Shown here piece by piece: positions 1 through 12,430 of a stretch of 64,000 nucleotides of DNA; the stretch's first letter is position 1, and each line of letters begins with the position of its first letter. The stretch is taken from the NCBI GenBank assembly GCA_903813345.2, contig CAIIXF020000001.1:13659915-13723914 (forward strand), in the 5' to 3' direction. The position numbers and the translations under genes were made by a program. This DNA comes from Owenia fusiformis. Lineage: Eukaryota > Annelida > Polychaeta > Sabellida > Oweniidae. The notes under the pieces were generated by a model. That model did not search any database. It was not told the origin of the DNA and worked only from the letters and a program-made list of their open reading frames with translations.

Positions 1-865
1 TTTACAATGGCACTCCACTCCTTAATATTTTACATCAGCAGTCTAACTTTACTGCTGTTTTAATAGCAGCACCACTTAAATTTCGCAACCAAATTTTGAA
101 ACAAATGTAGCGAATCTACAGCACCAAAATTTTTTCAAACTGAATCCAAGAAATACAGATAAACTGTACCTTTTTAGAATCATTTGAAACTATGAAGTTC
201 TTAATTTTTTTGTGTACCCATTGTAGGTTACATGCATTTAAGTCATACTGGGGAATGATCATTATACATAAAAAGTAGCTTAAATGTACAAATAGTAACA
301 TTCTAGTATTTCCAATTATTTTGGTGGATGAATTTTTTCTAATAATCATTATCGAGAGATTTTAGCGCTATCAGAACTTTAATAAAGAACTTCAAATGGT
401 TGCTAAAACACAGCCATAAGATATGTTCAAATCCATATTTAAATACCCCAATTTTATATCTTACAATATAGTTTGCTACACACATTGATCACAATCATAT
501 TGATATATAATATTGATAATAATAGCAGCATTTGCTAAAGCAAACACTTCAACAATAATAGGTGTTCTTACCAAGACAGGAATAAAAGTATAAATAATGT
601 ACATTTAATTAAACCCAGTGACAAACACTTGTTTCTTAACAAACATTTGTTGATTTTGACTCATCCAGGAAAAAACTTAAATACAATAAAGTTAATGTTT
701 GTTTTACATTTTGTCATCTTATACTGCCGTTTGCAGTAAATATAAAATGTCTCATCTCAGTTAATATGTAAGTACCCTGCTAATTTAGGACCAGTTTATG
801 TACAGTCACATTTGTTTCCTATATCGTTTCCCTGCTTGACTGCTCTATGATATGTGCGGATGTAT
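1..865. other. MTHFR 3' flank / probable 3' UTR, no gene seen
   Basis: AT-rich sequence downstream of the inferred MTHFR stop at 866. ATTAAA-type poly(A) signal variants occur on the minus strand (for example near 378-384 and 605-612), but nothing fixes the cleavage site. No coding region, RNA gene or clear mobile element was recognised. Confidence 0.5.
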
Positions 866-3800
866 TTATGAGGAGCTCAGTGACGTAGTATTTCCCAGTT
901 CCATTGGCTCTCCCTCTGAAAGATAATCATTCCACAAAGTGTTATTAATGGTGGTCAAAAATTTTTTGAATCGTTTCAAATATTTTTTATTCCACTTAGA
1001 TCTCTAAATTGGACCAATGTGGGAGTTAAATTCCCCATAATCATTGGCTCCCAAAGATGTGATTGGTTCCTCATTAATGATGAGGGTCAATTCAACAATG
1101 AAGGTCAACTCAAATGAGCAAAGACATTATGCACATAAAAATTGTAGGAAATTCAAAATCTTGAAATTAGCCAATTGACATTTAAAAGTTTTGAGAAAAT
1201 TCTAATGCATATAGTGTATAACTAATTTTACTGCACATTTCAAGTAAATAATGCACGGTAATCCATCTTACCTCCATGACTAGATACTGGCAATGTTTTG
1301 TGACTTCTCTCCGCCTCAATGAACATCTCATCCACTACATCCCAGAGGCAACTTTCAAGTGGAAATTCATTGTCCACTAGATTCACTAGGTAGTAATTGT
1401 CGTGTATAAAGTCTATGGTTTTGCGAGACACTGAATCATCAGGGTAAATATGACCCCAGCTTTCTTGCCAAAGACCAAAAGCTTCATCCTGAAAAACCAC
1501 AAAGATGGTCAAAATAAATTACATTATATTCTTCCACCTAACAAATTTCAACCGAAACATTTTTTCTCGGTAAAATATCACAAGTTATATTTTATATAAC
1601 AGTTCCAAAACTCTGTCTATAATTTCTAATTTCTCAAGTAAAGAGGAAATGCCCCACAATTCATAGAGGTAAGATAAGTCCACCTATGAATTCTGGGGTA
1701 TTCCCTCCTCTTCAACAAGCTCTATGTACCCACCTTCCAGTGTTTGAAGGCTATTGGATCAACTACTGTTGGCTGAATGATCTCCCTACCAGGGAAAACT
1801 CCCCATGTGACAGCTATAGGCTCCATTGAATCACAGTTGGAGTAGTCCTCTTCACCCTATTAACCATAAAAATAGATTGAATATAAAAATAGATTGAATA
1901 TGAATACTATATATTATATATGTGCAATAAAAATATTTATTTATACCAAAAAGTAAGGCACTGACAGTGTTATTTAGTTTGATCTGACGAGTGTTAATTC
2001 TTACCCATATAAAATATATGAATAGAGCGGGTGTACCAATCAATTTGAATTCTGTCAGGATCAGTGGTATAATAAAAAAAAAAAACATCCACATGTATAT
2101 TCATAATAATGATGAATCAAAAGTCTGATACTATTAGTACATCCTAAAGTCTTTATCTTTAGGATAGAGAAAAAAGAGGATTATAAAGTAAGAATAAGAA
2201 AAAGCTTAGACAAGAGTAGTAGGCCTAGACATGCAAATTAATTAGTAAAGAAATAGTAAGAAGCCATTGCCAGTGTTTACCTTATTCAACAAATGCAATT
2301 TCTGAGTTGAGCCAAAGTTTGTTATTTCATCGCTCCCCTGTTCAAAACCAAAGGAGAGATATGTTAACTACACGTACATGCAATCAAGAGTGCAAGAGTA
2401 GATAAAGCCAAAGCCAAAGATAAAGAAAATCATAATGCTCAGATTATAGGTTTAAGAATGAATAGGGTGCTTTTGCTATTAGTATAAGGCATGCAACTTT
2501 GAAAGTTAGGACTAATCAAGTCTTATTAGTAAAGATGTCAGGAAAAGAAGCAATGTCAAGCCATATTAGCTGCATTGTTAAAGATATGAAGGATTAAACT
2601 TGGTCTCGTCAAAATTCAGAACATCCTGCACCTTTCACCATCAATAAACTTTAACACAAACCTTTTCTTTTGAACAATAAAGCATATAAATCAACTTCTA
2701 TAATTATAAGCACTTGCCATGCTTAATATATTTACAGAAATCGTAAAATTGTAATCATTTGTACTAAGGTCTATTGATGCTTCAAGTTATAGGTTGTTTT
2801 TTTCAATTTAGGCATGTCTAAGACCAGAATTAAGCACTGCGTAATGTAAAAGACACATATACATACATTGTTGTTTATAATGTGGTAGTTAACTCGATCA
2901 GAATATTTCTGCAAGACTGTCTTCAGGGCATCAACATTCTCTCTGGGAGTGAAAAACTCTAAATATGCCTGGAAATATGTTCAACTACATGTAGTTATGT
3001 CTAATTCATGTATGTAACGCATAAATAAATTTAAAAAATAATTATTTTATTTCAAAGATGTCTTATAAAGCTACTGATATCAGAAATCTACAAAAAACAA
3101 CATGTGAACTGATAATATCTGAAAATCACTTTTAAACTAACCTTCTGGAAGATGTATCCATTTTTGTTCCCCCAGCCCAGGGCAGGATCACTTGATGACA
3201 CTGCATTGCAATTTGGTTGTGAATTGATTGTTAGAGCACCACGTCTATTGATATCTGCAAGCCTATCCTTAATCAAACCAGTCTCTGGGGATAACAGATC
3301 ATCATTCCATGGTAATGATGTCACCTTAAATTCATGTCAAAATGATTATAGCCTGATGGAGTAAGGAATTTACTTAGAATGTCTTGTATTGATTGCTCCA
3401 AAAACTAAATCATGTCATGACAATTCAAAATACTGCAAATAGCGTTAATTAGGTGATGTCAATAGTCAGTTTACAATGTGATATTTTATCCTATAGATTT
3501 TTATTTGAAATTGAATCAAACCAATTTACAACAAACCCTAGAAATAGTATATGTTGTATGACTACCTTTGTGCCCTGAGCATTGTCCTCCCCAGTGATGT
3601 ACTTGTGGAAAATATCCCAAACATCCTGTTCAGTCTGTAACTCTTGTCCCCACATCTTAAGCAGATCCTCTTTGGGAGTTTTAGATTTTAAATAGAACAA
3701 ATAATAGTCTGTGATTTCCCCAAATGCTGCCGAAGATGAGTTACCCCATCTGCCATTGGGAAACTCATCCCAGTTAGAAGTCCTGTGAATATAACTCTTT

Positions 3801-6800
3801 GGTCGGGACCTCCAGAATATTGGTCGAACATCTTCCGTACACCGTGTGTGATTGGCAGTTGGTTTCCAGGGAAGCGATCGTCGTGGTTCCTCGCACCACA
3901 TACCAAGTCTCTTAAGTATTTCAATCGTGGCGACCTCACGGTTTAATGTATAGAAATGTAAACCATGTACTAGGCCACTATCTAGACAAGTCTTACTTAG
4001 TTCAACAGCCATATCTATGCCAAAGTTTCTAATAGCTTCATCATTGTCTTTGATTGGGTTGATTGCATCAAGAATTTCTTGAGGGACTTCTAAACGGGAA
4101 AGTTTCACAATGTGTCGGAGAGATTGGTATGCCTGAAGTGAAGAAATGTTAAGTGTTAATTTACAACAAAAAAATCAAACATGATTACTAGATTTAATAC
4201 TAGATTTCTTGCATTTTAATTCAATTTATCACCAAAATGGCATATGCTGCAATGTAACATCAACTTTTAATGGAAAGTGCATGAGATGGCTTATATATAA
4301 GGCAGATCTTTTAAACAAAGTAATGCACAATAATAACAGGGGCTCACTACAAACAAAACTTAACAGGTGTTTTTGATTTCTTCAATAAAACTCGCAATAC
4401 CTGAATAGGCAAGATCCCTGGAATGATTGGACATTTGATTCCGATGGCTTGACAGTCTTTTACAAATGACAAGAACGTTTCAGCTTTGAAAAAGAGTTGG
4501 GTAATTATGAAATCTGCTCCAGCGTCAACCTTCTCTTTCAAGTACTTGAGATCATCTTCATAGGAAGTGCAGTCTGGATGTCCGGTTGGGTAACCTGGAA
4601 AATCATGAATTTTGAGACTTATTTCAGTATTATCACTTAAAATGACGCTACTCCTATTTGGTGATATGACCACCTTTTAAGCTGGGCCTAAGTAAACTTA
4701 TGGGCCGGTTTTTTAAGATGTTACATCACTTTGCAAACATGTAAACCAGATTTCTCTTTCATCTCAACCTACCTAAAAGTTAGGCTTTTAATATGAGTAT
4801 AACCATAGACACAAAAATTGAAGATAATTTAGGTCCAACATTTACATTTCAAAATATATAGATTTTCAAGTTTTTATAACAAAATTGATGATTGATTTCT
4901 TTACCTGCGACGCATATCACAAAATGGTCATCAAACTCTTGTTTGATATGTCTAACCAGATCAGTCGCATAGTTGCATCCACCTTCAGTCGGGGCCCAAT
5001 CTTCGTCTTGTGGGGGATCTGGAGTGAAAAGCCATTAAAAACCTTCCGAGTTATTAAGTCCAGTGTTAGTAAATGAGGGGGTTAAGGACTATGTGTTAGT
5101 TTATTTCTAAACAAGGCATTAACATGCAAGATGTCACCACCACCGAACATCAACTGACAAATAGCAACTGCCGAACACTATCTATCTAGTGGGAGACTAT
5201 AACAATTTAAAATTGCAGCATGTTCTTGGGATTTATATTTTAAGGAATCACTATTAAATATTTGTATCTACTCACCAAGCAACTCATAGTATAATACATG
5301 CACAAAAGTAGAGAAAATGTTCTGTGTATTCTAAATTCTCAAACAGCAAAGCTTAGAAACTTAGGTGTATGTTATGTGTATTCTAAATTCTCAAACAGCA
5401 AAGCTTAGACACTTACCACCTCTCAGTGCTAGAATATTCCTGATTCCCAGATCTTTGGCCTTTTGAAGGAACGCAGTAATGTGTTCCTTTGTACAATTAC
5501 AACAGGTCATGTGTAGCATGGTGTCTATGCCACAGTAGTTCAACATAGTTCCAGCTATCATTGTTGAGCTGGTAGGTTTGTTCGATGAGGGATCACCCGC
5601 TGGATGCCATGTGATGTCACAGAATAGAGGCTGACCTTCGCTCATACGGTCAAATCTGAAAAATACATAAATACAACTCAAAAACAGAACTAGTCAAAAC
5701 ACCCTTTTATTATTCAATTTTTGTCAAAATACTGGCCTAGGTATATTTATAGAAATATCAGTGATTCAGTTATATACTATTACAACCAGAACAACGGCAA
5801 CGCCAAAGCGTAGCAAATCCCATCGAACAGAAATCATCACTAGCCAAGTTGTCATCAGAAGAAGTATGGCCGACTACTCCCCAAAGTTTTATTAGACAAT
5901 GTGGCATGCTTAAAGTATTCACATATCAAATATGAACAAAATCGCTCCACTAATTTACAAGTTATAGTAAAAAACGTAAAAATGGTGGCCATTTTTCAAA
6001 ATGGCCGCCTTATACCCAAAGCGTCATTAGACAGTGTGCCATGCTTATAGTATTCACATATAAAATATGAACAAAATCGCTCTCATACTTTGTGAGTTAT
6101 AGTAAAAAATGTAAAATAACACAAGTAAAAATGGCGGCCATTTTTCAAAATGGCTGCCTACTACCCGAAATGTCATTAGACGTTGTGCCATGCTTAAAGT
6201 TTTCACACACCAAAAACAAAATTTACTACCTATAATGTCATTAGACATTGTGCCATGCTTAAAGTATTCACTTACCAAATATGAACAAAATCGCTCCACT
6301 ACTTTTTGACTTACAGTAAAAAATGTTAAATAACACACGTAAAAATGGCGGCCATTTTTCAAAATGGCCGCCTACTATTCAAAATGTCATTAGACATTGT
6401 GCCATGCTTAAAGTATTCACATACCAAATATGAACAAAATCGCTCCAATACTTTTCGACTTGCAGTAAAAAATGTTAAATAACACACGTAAAAATGGCGG
6501 CCATTTTTCAAAATGGCCGCCTACTACCCAAAATGTCATTAGACATTGTGCCATGCTTAAAGTATTCACATACCAAATATGAACAAAATCGCTCCACTAC
6601 TTTTCAAGTTACAGCAAAAATTGTAAAAATGACGTGCAAAGGCAGCCATTTTTCAAGATGGCTGCCATGTATTTCTTCTATATTTACATTTCTAGCTTAC
6701 ATTACATTAAAAACATATTGCTATTACAGTTTTATATGCAGTACCTAAATTACTGTAAAATCGGCACTAAAATGGCCGCCATTTCTTTTTGAGCGGCCAT

Positions 6801-9800
6801 TTTGAAAATCGGTTTTCGAGCAGAACTTCTACCCCCATTGGGTATATGAATACAAAATATGAACAAAATCGGGCCAGCGGTATTTGAGTTATTGCCCGGA
6901 CAGACTTCGTTCGATGGGATAATAAGTAAAGAGCAGATAAATTGCATAATAAATGTCAAAGTTCAGGAGATAAACATTTCACCACATTTAATGACTGTGT
7001 TCATTCAGGTGTTAGGGATTACTGTATATATATCCAGGTCATAATTTCTGTATTTTAAACAACCTCTCCAATACTAAAGCAACCATTTAATAAGAATTTA
7101 AAAGTAATTTGCACCCAGTCGAATATTCATTCGCACACTCTGGACCAATGATATTGTGAAAATTGAACTTTTTAAGCTTAATGAAAACCTATTTACATCC
7201 ACAAAAAGGGTTAAGAAGTCCTAAAAAATCATATTTTAATCAAATTGGAGGCAGATGTGCGAATATTATTATTATTGAAAAGATCTTAAAAGACACCGTA
7301 ACTAACAGATTGTCTTTCGTACAGCAGTCTGCATAGGGTTCTACTGTCTAGTCCACATGGTCTATCGATCTTTAAATAACTTAGTTATAAAGTCCATTCA
7401 TGGATCAAAGAGTATATATCTAAATTAAGCAACCATATGGTTTAGTTTAAAGACCATGTGACCATTTATTACTTTATTTTTAGATAATTTGATTTTTATA
7501 TATTCATAACAATCTTATCCAGACATGTCTGAGTAAGAAATGTGACTTAAATCAGCTGACAGAATCATGAATGAAAACTGTGAGTCTAAGCCTTGCTTCA
7601 ATAGTATTCTAATCAATTAACTTAACCGCATTCATTGATAAAATGTGTACAATGTCCATAATTTAAACTAGTTCCCCTGATAAGATATAATTTGGGCAAT
7701 AATTATAAATTAACCAGTTTTAATAAATAACCAAGTCAAGATGTGTTGGTATGAGGTCTGGGGAAGTTTCCCTGAGACTCCGAACCGTGCATTACAATTT
7801 TATCCTCCGAGTATCTTGAAAGTGACTTAAATGACAGTTGGAGTTGGGATATAAACAAATGTTAGCTATGAATAGGTAGATGACATAGTTTTAAGCCAAA
7901 TGTGCGAAATGCATTTTAAGATCAATGACGTCCGAGGAATGACCATATACAGATGTCATTCGCATTTCAACAAAATTTAATTTGCTCTGATTTTTGAGAT
8001 TTATTGTAAACTAAAAAAGCTCTCTTTTAAGAAGCCAAGACGGATGAATGCAAAAAGTAAAGGATAGTTCACTGTTGGTAAATTATTTAACGTCCCCAAA
8101 TAGATTTTTTGACAAAAATAGTACATGTCCATCTACTACTAGACTACTTGACTTAAGATTAGTGATGTAATATTCTATTGAAAGCCCATGTGTAGACACA
8201 AAACTAAAAAAAATCTTGACCCTAAACCTATGAAATCTTAAGGACAGTAAATAAATGAATCCAATATCAAAAAAAAAATTAAATAGAAAATATATGTCAG
8301 TAATCAAACATATGTCCTTATGGTATCTTACGAATGTCACAATCTTGATAATTTTATAAAATACTGAATATGGTCAAGAAACAAAATTATGGGAAATAGA
8401 TGGCTAAAAAGCTGAAACATTTAACATACTAACAGAATATTTAAAACTTTCAGAATTCCTAAATCATTTTGCATTATAACCATTGATATAATGACAGCAT
8501 ACTATTAGCGAACAATGGATACTGTAACTGTATTAAGAATGTTTTCTTTACAAAGTAAACTAGACAACAGCAACGCCAAAGCGTTCGATGGGATAATAAA
8601 TAAATGACTGGTCTTTATGAGTTACAAAGTAAAACAAGGCATCAATAGGCAAAATGTCACCACCCGCCATTTGTTACAGATGTCGACAACCAAACACTTT
8701 CCACTAAAAAAGTTGGGAGACTCCTAACAGTATGTCACCACTTGTGGTAGTGACATAAATATTTAAGTTACAAAAATGTAAGAAAGTCATTGATCATTGA
8801 ATTTGACATATGATAATTAGGGGTTTCATTAGCAGCAGGCAACAGGCGTTGTTCAATGGGTGTTTTCACAAAATCGCCTGTTGTTTTTAAGGACTTTTCA
8901 ACTTTTCCATGATAAATCTATGATTTCCATTGATTTAGCCTGTTGTTTTCATTTAATTAGCCTGTTGTGAGAAATTCTAGTGAAACCCCTGAATATGCTG
9001 TATATTCTTTATTTGCTGGAAACACTTAGCAATAACATGAGGTCATTTTACATCTAAATGAAGACATAAGTCATAAAATCGAGGTCTTTGTTGCGATTTT
9101 AATATGATAATAAACAGACAAGAAAAACAACTTTTTGCATTTATGAATTTTAGCGGTCATACATACTCGAATATAGACCAGTAAATCAATTGTTCTAGCT
9201 ATTGTGACGTCACGTTATCATATTAGAATTGGAAATAAAAAATAATACAGTAAAATTTTAATGTTTGGAACTACTTTGAATCTAAAAAAATAAGCAATTA
9301 AAGGACCATATTGAAACAGAATATGTAAAAATAGAAACATTTATACTTGTCCTAGCTTTTGTATATTTTAGTTTGTTTTGTAGTTTAGCTATCATATCTG
9401 TGGCGTCTTATATTTTGATGCTTCTCTGCCATGTTATTTTCGAAAAATTAACATGGCTGAAACTCCCTAAATTACAAAAGGCCACAGCTTTGCTGCACAT
9501 TATACATAACTATCTGAAATATACAAAAGTTAGGACTTGTACATATGTTTCCATTTTTTCATATACTGTTGCAATATAGTCATTTTATTGCTTATTTTTT
9601 AAATTCAAAGTAGTTCCAAACATTTAAAATTTTACTGTAGTTTCATATTTATGCACCCCACCAAGGATCAATGATATTTCAATCAACATTGTTATATCAA
9701 AACACTCATTGATCAAATAAATCATATAATAGTTATTTGTCAAGGATAAAAGAAGTCAATGTTCTTCAGCAGTGTGGAAAATACAATACAAAGACAGGAT

Positions 9801-10470
9801 ATGAAAGAGGTCATACTGACCCAACCTCAATTACAAAACTTATTTATCACATGAAATTATCTTTTGAGGAAGTCCGGAACTACAGTTAAGTACCTGGACC
9901 ATTAATTGCAAATAAATGTTCTCATGTTTGTAGGCTTTACAAGGCAAATCCATAAATCAACAACAATATTGTAAACAAACGCTGGATTTAGCCCAGCAAA
10001 TGTATATTTATCCAGGGAACACAGGATGAAACAGGATCTCATTAGACGTTTTTAAAAATAATATGCCGCTTCAAAAAATCACAAATTCTGACTCAAATTT
10101 ACAATCAAACATGCTCCATATACTCAGATAATCAAATCTATTCTACCATGTGGAAACCTCAAAATATATATTTTTCAATTTTTAACAAAAAATATACATA
10201 ATAAAAGCTTGTGTCCTAAATTTGATCATAAAAACAAAAATATTACCGTGCAATAAGGTTGACTGCACCATTGTAGGTTCTGGGTGGGAAGAACTCTAGT
10301 GAGAAGAATGGATCGCCCGATTCAGCTCGTTTATGTATTCTGTCAATCAAACTGGTATATTTGTAAGTAGGTAACACTGGTGAACTTGGTCTGGACATTT
10401 GGGACTTGAACATACATCTTTCTTTAGATTTTATTTCTGAATCCTCCAGTCCTAGCAGAGCTTCTGGCAT
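866..10470 (-). CDS. MTHFR: Methylenetetrahydrofolate reductase, 11 coding exons, 689 aa
   Basis: Reduces 5,10-methylene-THF to 5-methyl-THF with NADPH and FAD in the cytosol, supplying methyl groups for methionine synthesis. Coding exons, 5' to 3' on the minus strand: 10247-10470, 5417-5655, 4905-5018, 4401-4594, 3566-4132, 3142-3324, 2867-2968, 2281-2337, 1734-1856, 1272-1488, 866-915. All junctions are GT-AG and all phases join, giving 689 codons plus stop (human protein: 656 aa). Family strings seen: SLEFFPPRT (catalytic Glu, about residue 55), [19 protein letters not shown] (FAD contact), [27 protein letters not shown], then the eukaryotic SAM-binding regulatory half with [49 protein letters not shown] and [12 protein letters not shown]. 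The human Ala222 equivalent is Ala here. The start ATG (10468-10470) follows an acceptor by 18 nt. Exon 8 (19 codons) falls in a stretch about 20 residues longer than in human. The final exon is the least certain; without that splice the frame stops at 1240. Confidence 0.96.
1240..1271 (-). other. Alternative read-through C-terminus of MTHFR
   Basis: If the strong donor GAG|GTAAGA at 1272/1271 is not used, the reading frame runs on for 10 more codons and stops at TGA 1240-1242, ending the protein in [10 protein letters not shown] prefer splicing to 915, where a clean acceptor (TTATCTTTCAG) joins in phase and a stop follows after 16 codons, but retention could give a second isoform. Confidence 0.4.
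5333..5416 (-). repeat. Tandem 42-bp duplication next to the MTHFR exon 2 donor
   Basis: Two near-identical 42-bp copies start at 5333 and 5375. The copy touching exon 2 contains the real donor (GGTAAGTGTC on the minus strand). The second copy, 42 bp into the intron, reads CCTAAGTTTC and has lost the GT. Confidence 0.85.
5868..6665. repeat. ~147-bp tandem array in MTHFR intron
   Basis: About five units share the phrase CATTAGACATTGTGCCATGC followed by TTAAAGTATTCACATA, CAAATATGAACAAAATCGCT and a short palindrome in which GGCGGCCATTTT pairs with AAAATGGCCGCC. The palindromes lie near 5984, 6131, 6346 and 6492, so the spacing is about 147 bp with one longer, partly duplicated unit. The array is in the 4.6-kb intron between MTHFR exons 1 and 2. 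Open frames here are by-products of the repeat. Confidence 0.9.
6666..8560. other. MTHFR intron, AT-rich, no gene seen
   Basis: Part of the long first coding intron. A GGCCGCC/GCGGCC inverted motif (6772-6810) and a phrase ATCCCATCGAAC / GTTCGATGGGATAATAA, present in opposite orientations near 5817 and 6908 and again near 8583, suggest that the array above sits inside an older composite repeat. No exon was recognised. Confidence 0.5.
8561..8760. repeat. Dispersed repeat, also present near 5020-5200
   Basis: The stretch GCAACGCCAAAGCGT recurs near 5799. The segment AACAAGGCATnAA..GCAAnATGTCACCACC followed by CCGAACACT/CCAAACACTT and GTGGGAGACT/GTTGGGAGACT appears in the same order near 5110-5200. 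Both copies are in MTHFR introns. Confidence 0.6.
8819..8990. mobile_element. 172-bp TIR element (AGGGGTTTCA family), copy 1
   Basis: Starts AGGGGTTTCATTAG and ends CTAGTGAAACCCCT, so the ends are inverted repeats. The interior repeats the phrase GCCTGTTGTTTTCA. A second copy lies at 45524-45694. It is too short to encode a transposase, so it is MITE-like. Confidence 0.85.
9246..9639. mobile_element. 394-bp TIR element with ~50-bp arms
   Basis: The left arm 9246-9294 begins TACAGTAAAATTTTAATG and the right arm 9590-9639 is its near-perfect reverse complement, ending TTTTACTGTA. Both arms include GGAACTACTTTGAAT or its complement. The interior has no meaningful ORF. It lies in the MTHFR intron. 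Confidence 0.85.
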
Positions 10471-10518
10471 CTTGCCACTGTTGTATTCCTATAAAAGAGA
10501 TATCAACCTCTATATATA

Positions 10519-10692
10519 CAGGCCCGTAGACAGCTTTTACCAAGGGGGGCAGTTTTACCAAGGGGGGTAGCTTTATTGACAAAATCATGCGAAAAGTGAT
10601 CAGAATGGTGAAAAAATACACAAGTTTAAAAGAATTTCTGGCCAAGAGGGGGAAGCAGCCGCTCCCTCAGCTCCCCCCTGGCTACAGGCCTG
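10519..10692. mobile_element. TIR element, CAGGCCCGTAGCCAGG family, copy 1
   Basis: The ends CAGGCCCGTAGACAG and CTGGCTACAGGCCTG are inverted repeats, flanked by TATATA-type sequence on both sides. Two more copies are at 18176-18368 and 40199-40398, all sharing AAAATCATGC and a C/G-run near one end. This one is 30 bp upstream of the MTHFR start exon, in the inferred first intron. Confidence 0.85.
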
Positions 10693-11301
10693 ATATATAA
10701 ATTTTTCTTCAAAACTTAAGATCTGAAACGATGTGTGTTCAAAAATGTCAATAAATATCCAGATCTCTACAGCTGATTCTGCAAGCTGTCATCTCTGGGT
10801 CTCCTTTTCTGAGGAATGATAATAGGCCAATCCATTGAACATGAGGTCTATGCATGATCAGATACATGGGAAAATATGACTGCATAACATTTTCTAATCT
10901 CAGAACTGAGACCACTGGTTTGTTAACAAAACAAAAAAATCAATGCATGCAGGAGATACACCCAAATGAATAACGAAATGCACATCACTTCAAAATACAT
11001 AATAATTACAAGAACCCGAGAAATAGCTTATATTCATTCACTTGTATGTGCAATGCTGGAAAATTAGACTGACAATAAGACAAATATTAATACACTGCAT
11101 AAATAAATGAATTTATTATGGAAAATGAAAATCTGTCAAAGAAACATTTGTTTTGATTTTGAACAACTGATCAAGACTTTGTTTACAAAATAAAACACTG
11201 CAAAAACCTTCACAAAATGCTTGCAAATGTTAGGGAAACACTTTAAATCAATGAAAAATTATGAAATTCTATTATGACGAAATATTTGCACAAATACCTA
11301 C

Positions 11302-11430
11302 CTATTATAAGGATATTTTCGCTCCGGAAATAATGTGAATTTTGTGAGAACAAAGTGTGTGCTCCTCGACTCGTGATTGTTTTGACTAAAAGAGGCAGAT
11401 TAATCAAGTCGCTGGTATTTAAACAGAATT
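11302..11430 (-). other. Candidate non-coding first exon of MTHFR
   Basis: On the minus strand this stretch contains no ATG and ends in ATAATAG|GTAGGTATTT, a plausible donor about 0.8 kb upstream of the acceptor at 10489. It contains TTCCGGAGCG. The 5' boundary is a guess. An imperfect palindrome AGGTGGCGT..AGCGCCACCT (11473-11500) lies just upstream and could be promoter-proximal. Confidence 0.35.
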
Positions 11431-12160
11431 TTGACCAATCACAAACCAGTATTTTACATATTACTTGTCTATAGGTGGCGTATTTTTACTAGCGCCACCT
11501 AGTGTAAAAAACGAAGTGGTAAGTTTGAAAAAAATATTTCTCTTTTATTTCAGATTCTCTTTCCATTTGGGCACGATATGACTAAATAATTCATCTACAT
11601 TAAAGGAAGTAATACATAGTTTGTAAAATGTTGGCTCTAACACTTGACTTTTTATACTTAGCAACTTTTGAAACAGTGGGTGGGCGATAATATCACGGGG
11701 AGTTACTATTTTTTTCATGGCCTGAGTTCGCTAATTTCTATTACACTCATCTTATTAAGAGTTCATATTGCATAATAACCCTTATTATCGGATTCCAGCT
11801 GTTAGTAGTATTAATTTGAATAAATTAAAACTGAGTAGTACAGCTGAGTGGACATGTATATGCACCGATAACTAGGCCTATTTTTGCTTAGCTGCCAACG
11901 GAAACACACCTTTATAAGAGACTAGGCTATTTGTACATAGCTGTAAATAGCACATGGATTTTATTTCAGATGATCTGCTTGACTTGTTGAATTTTTTCAA
12001 CAGTCATTTGTTTGCTATTTTTTGGAACTTTTATTTACTAGTCTAGCTACATTTGTTTGGACTTATGAACCATTAGTACGGCTCCTAGTGCTCCAGAAAT
12101 TATGTACTTGGACAGGTAGGGAAATATTATGATTTTTCAAGATGGAAGTTTGAATACTGA

Positions 12161-12430
12161 AGGTCTAAATGACCATGGTCTATAATGACCACAGTCAAGG
12201 TCTAGATGACCACATGTTAGGTCTAAATGACCATAATTTAGGTCTAAATGACCACAGTTTAGGTCTAAATGACCACAGTTTAGGTCTAAATGACCACAGT
12301 TTAGGTCTGAATGACCACATGTTATTTCTAGATGACCACATTTTAGGTCTAAATGACCACTGTTTATGTCTGAATGCACACACCAAAGGTCCAAATGACC
12401 AAAGTTCAAGGCCTATAAACCAAAGTTTGA
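12161..12430. repeat. 21-bp minisatellite, ~12 units
   Basis: The unit GGTCTAAATGACCACAGTTTA is nearly perfect in the middle (12240-12310) and decays outward. Its core GGTCnnnnnGACC is palindromic. Because 21 is divisible by three, frames on both strands stay open (80-97 codons). These are repeat artefacts, not genes. It lies inside the 6.36-kb transposon. Confidence 0.92.
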
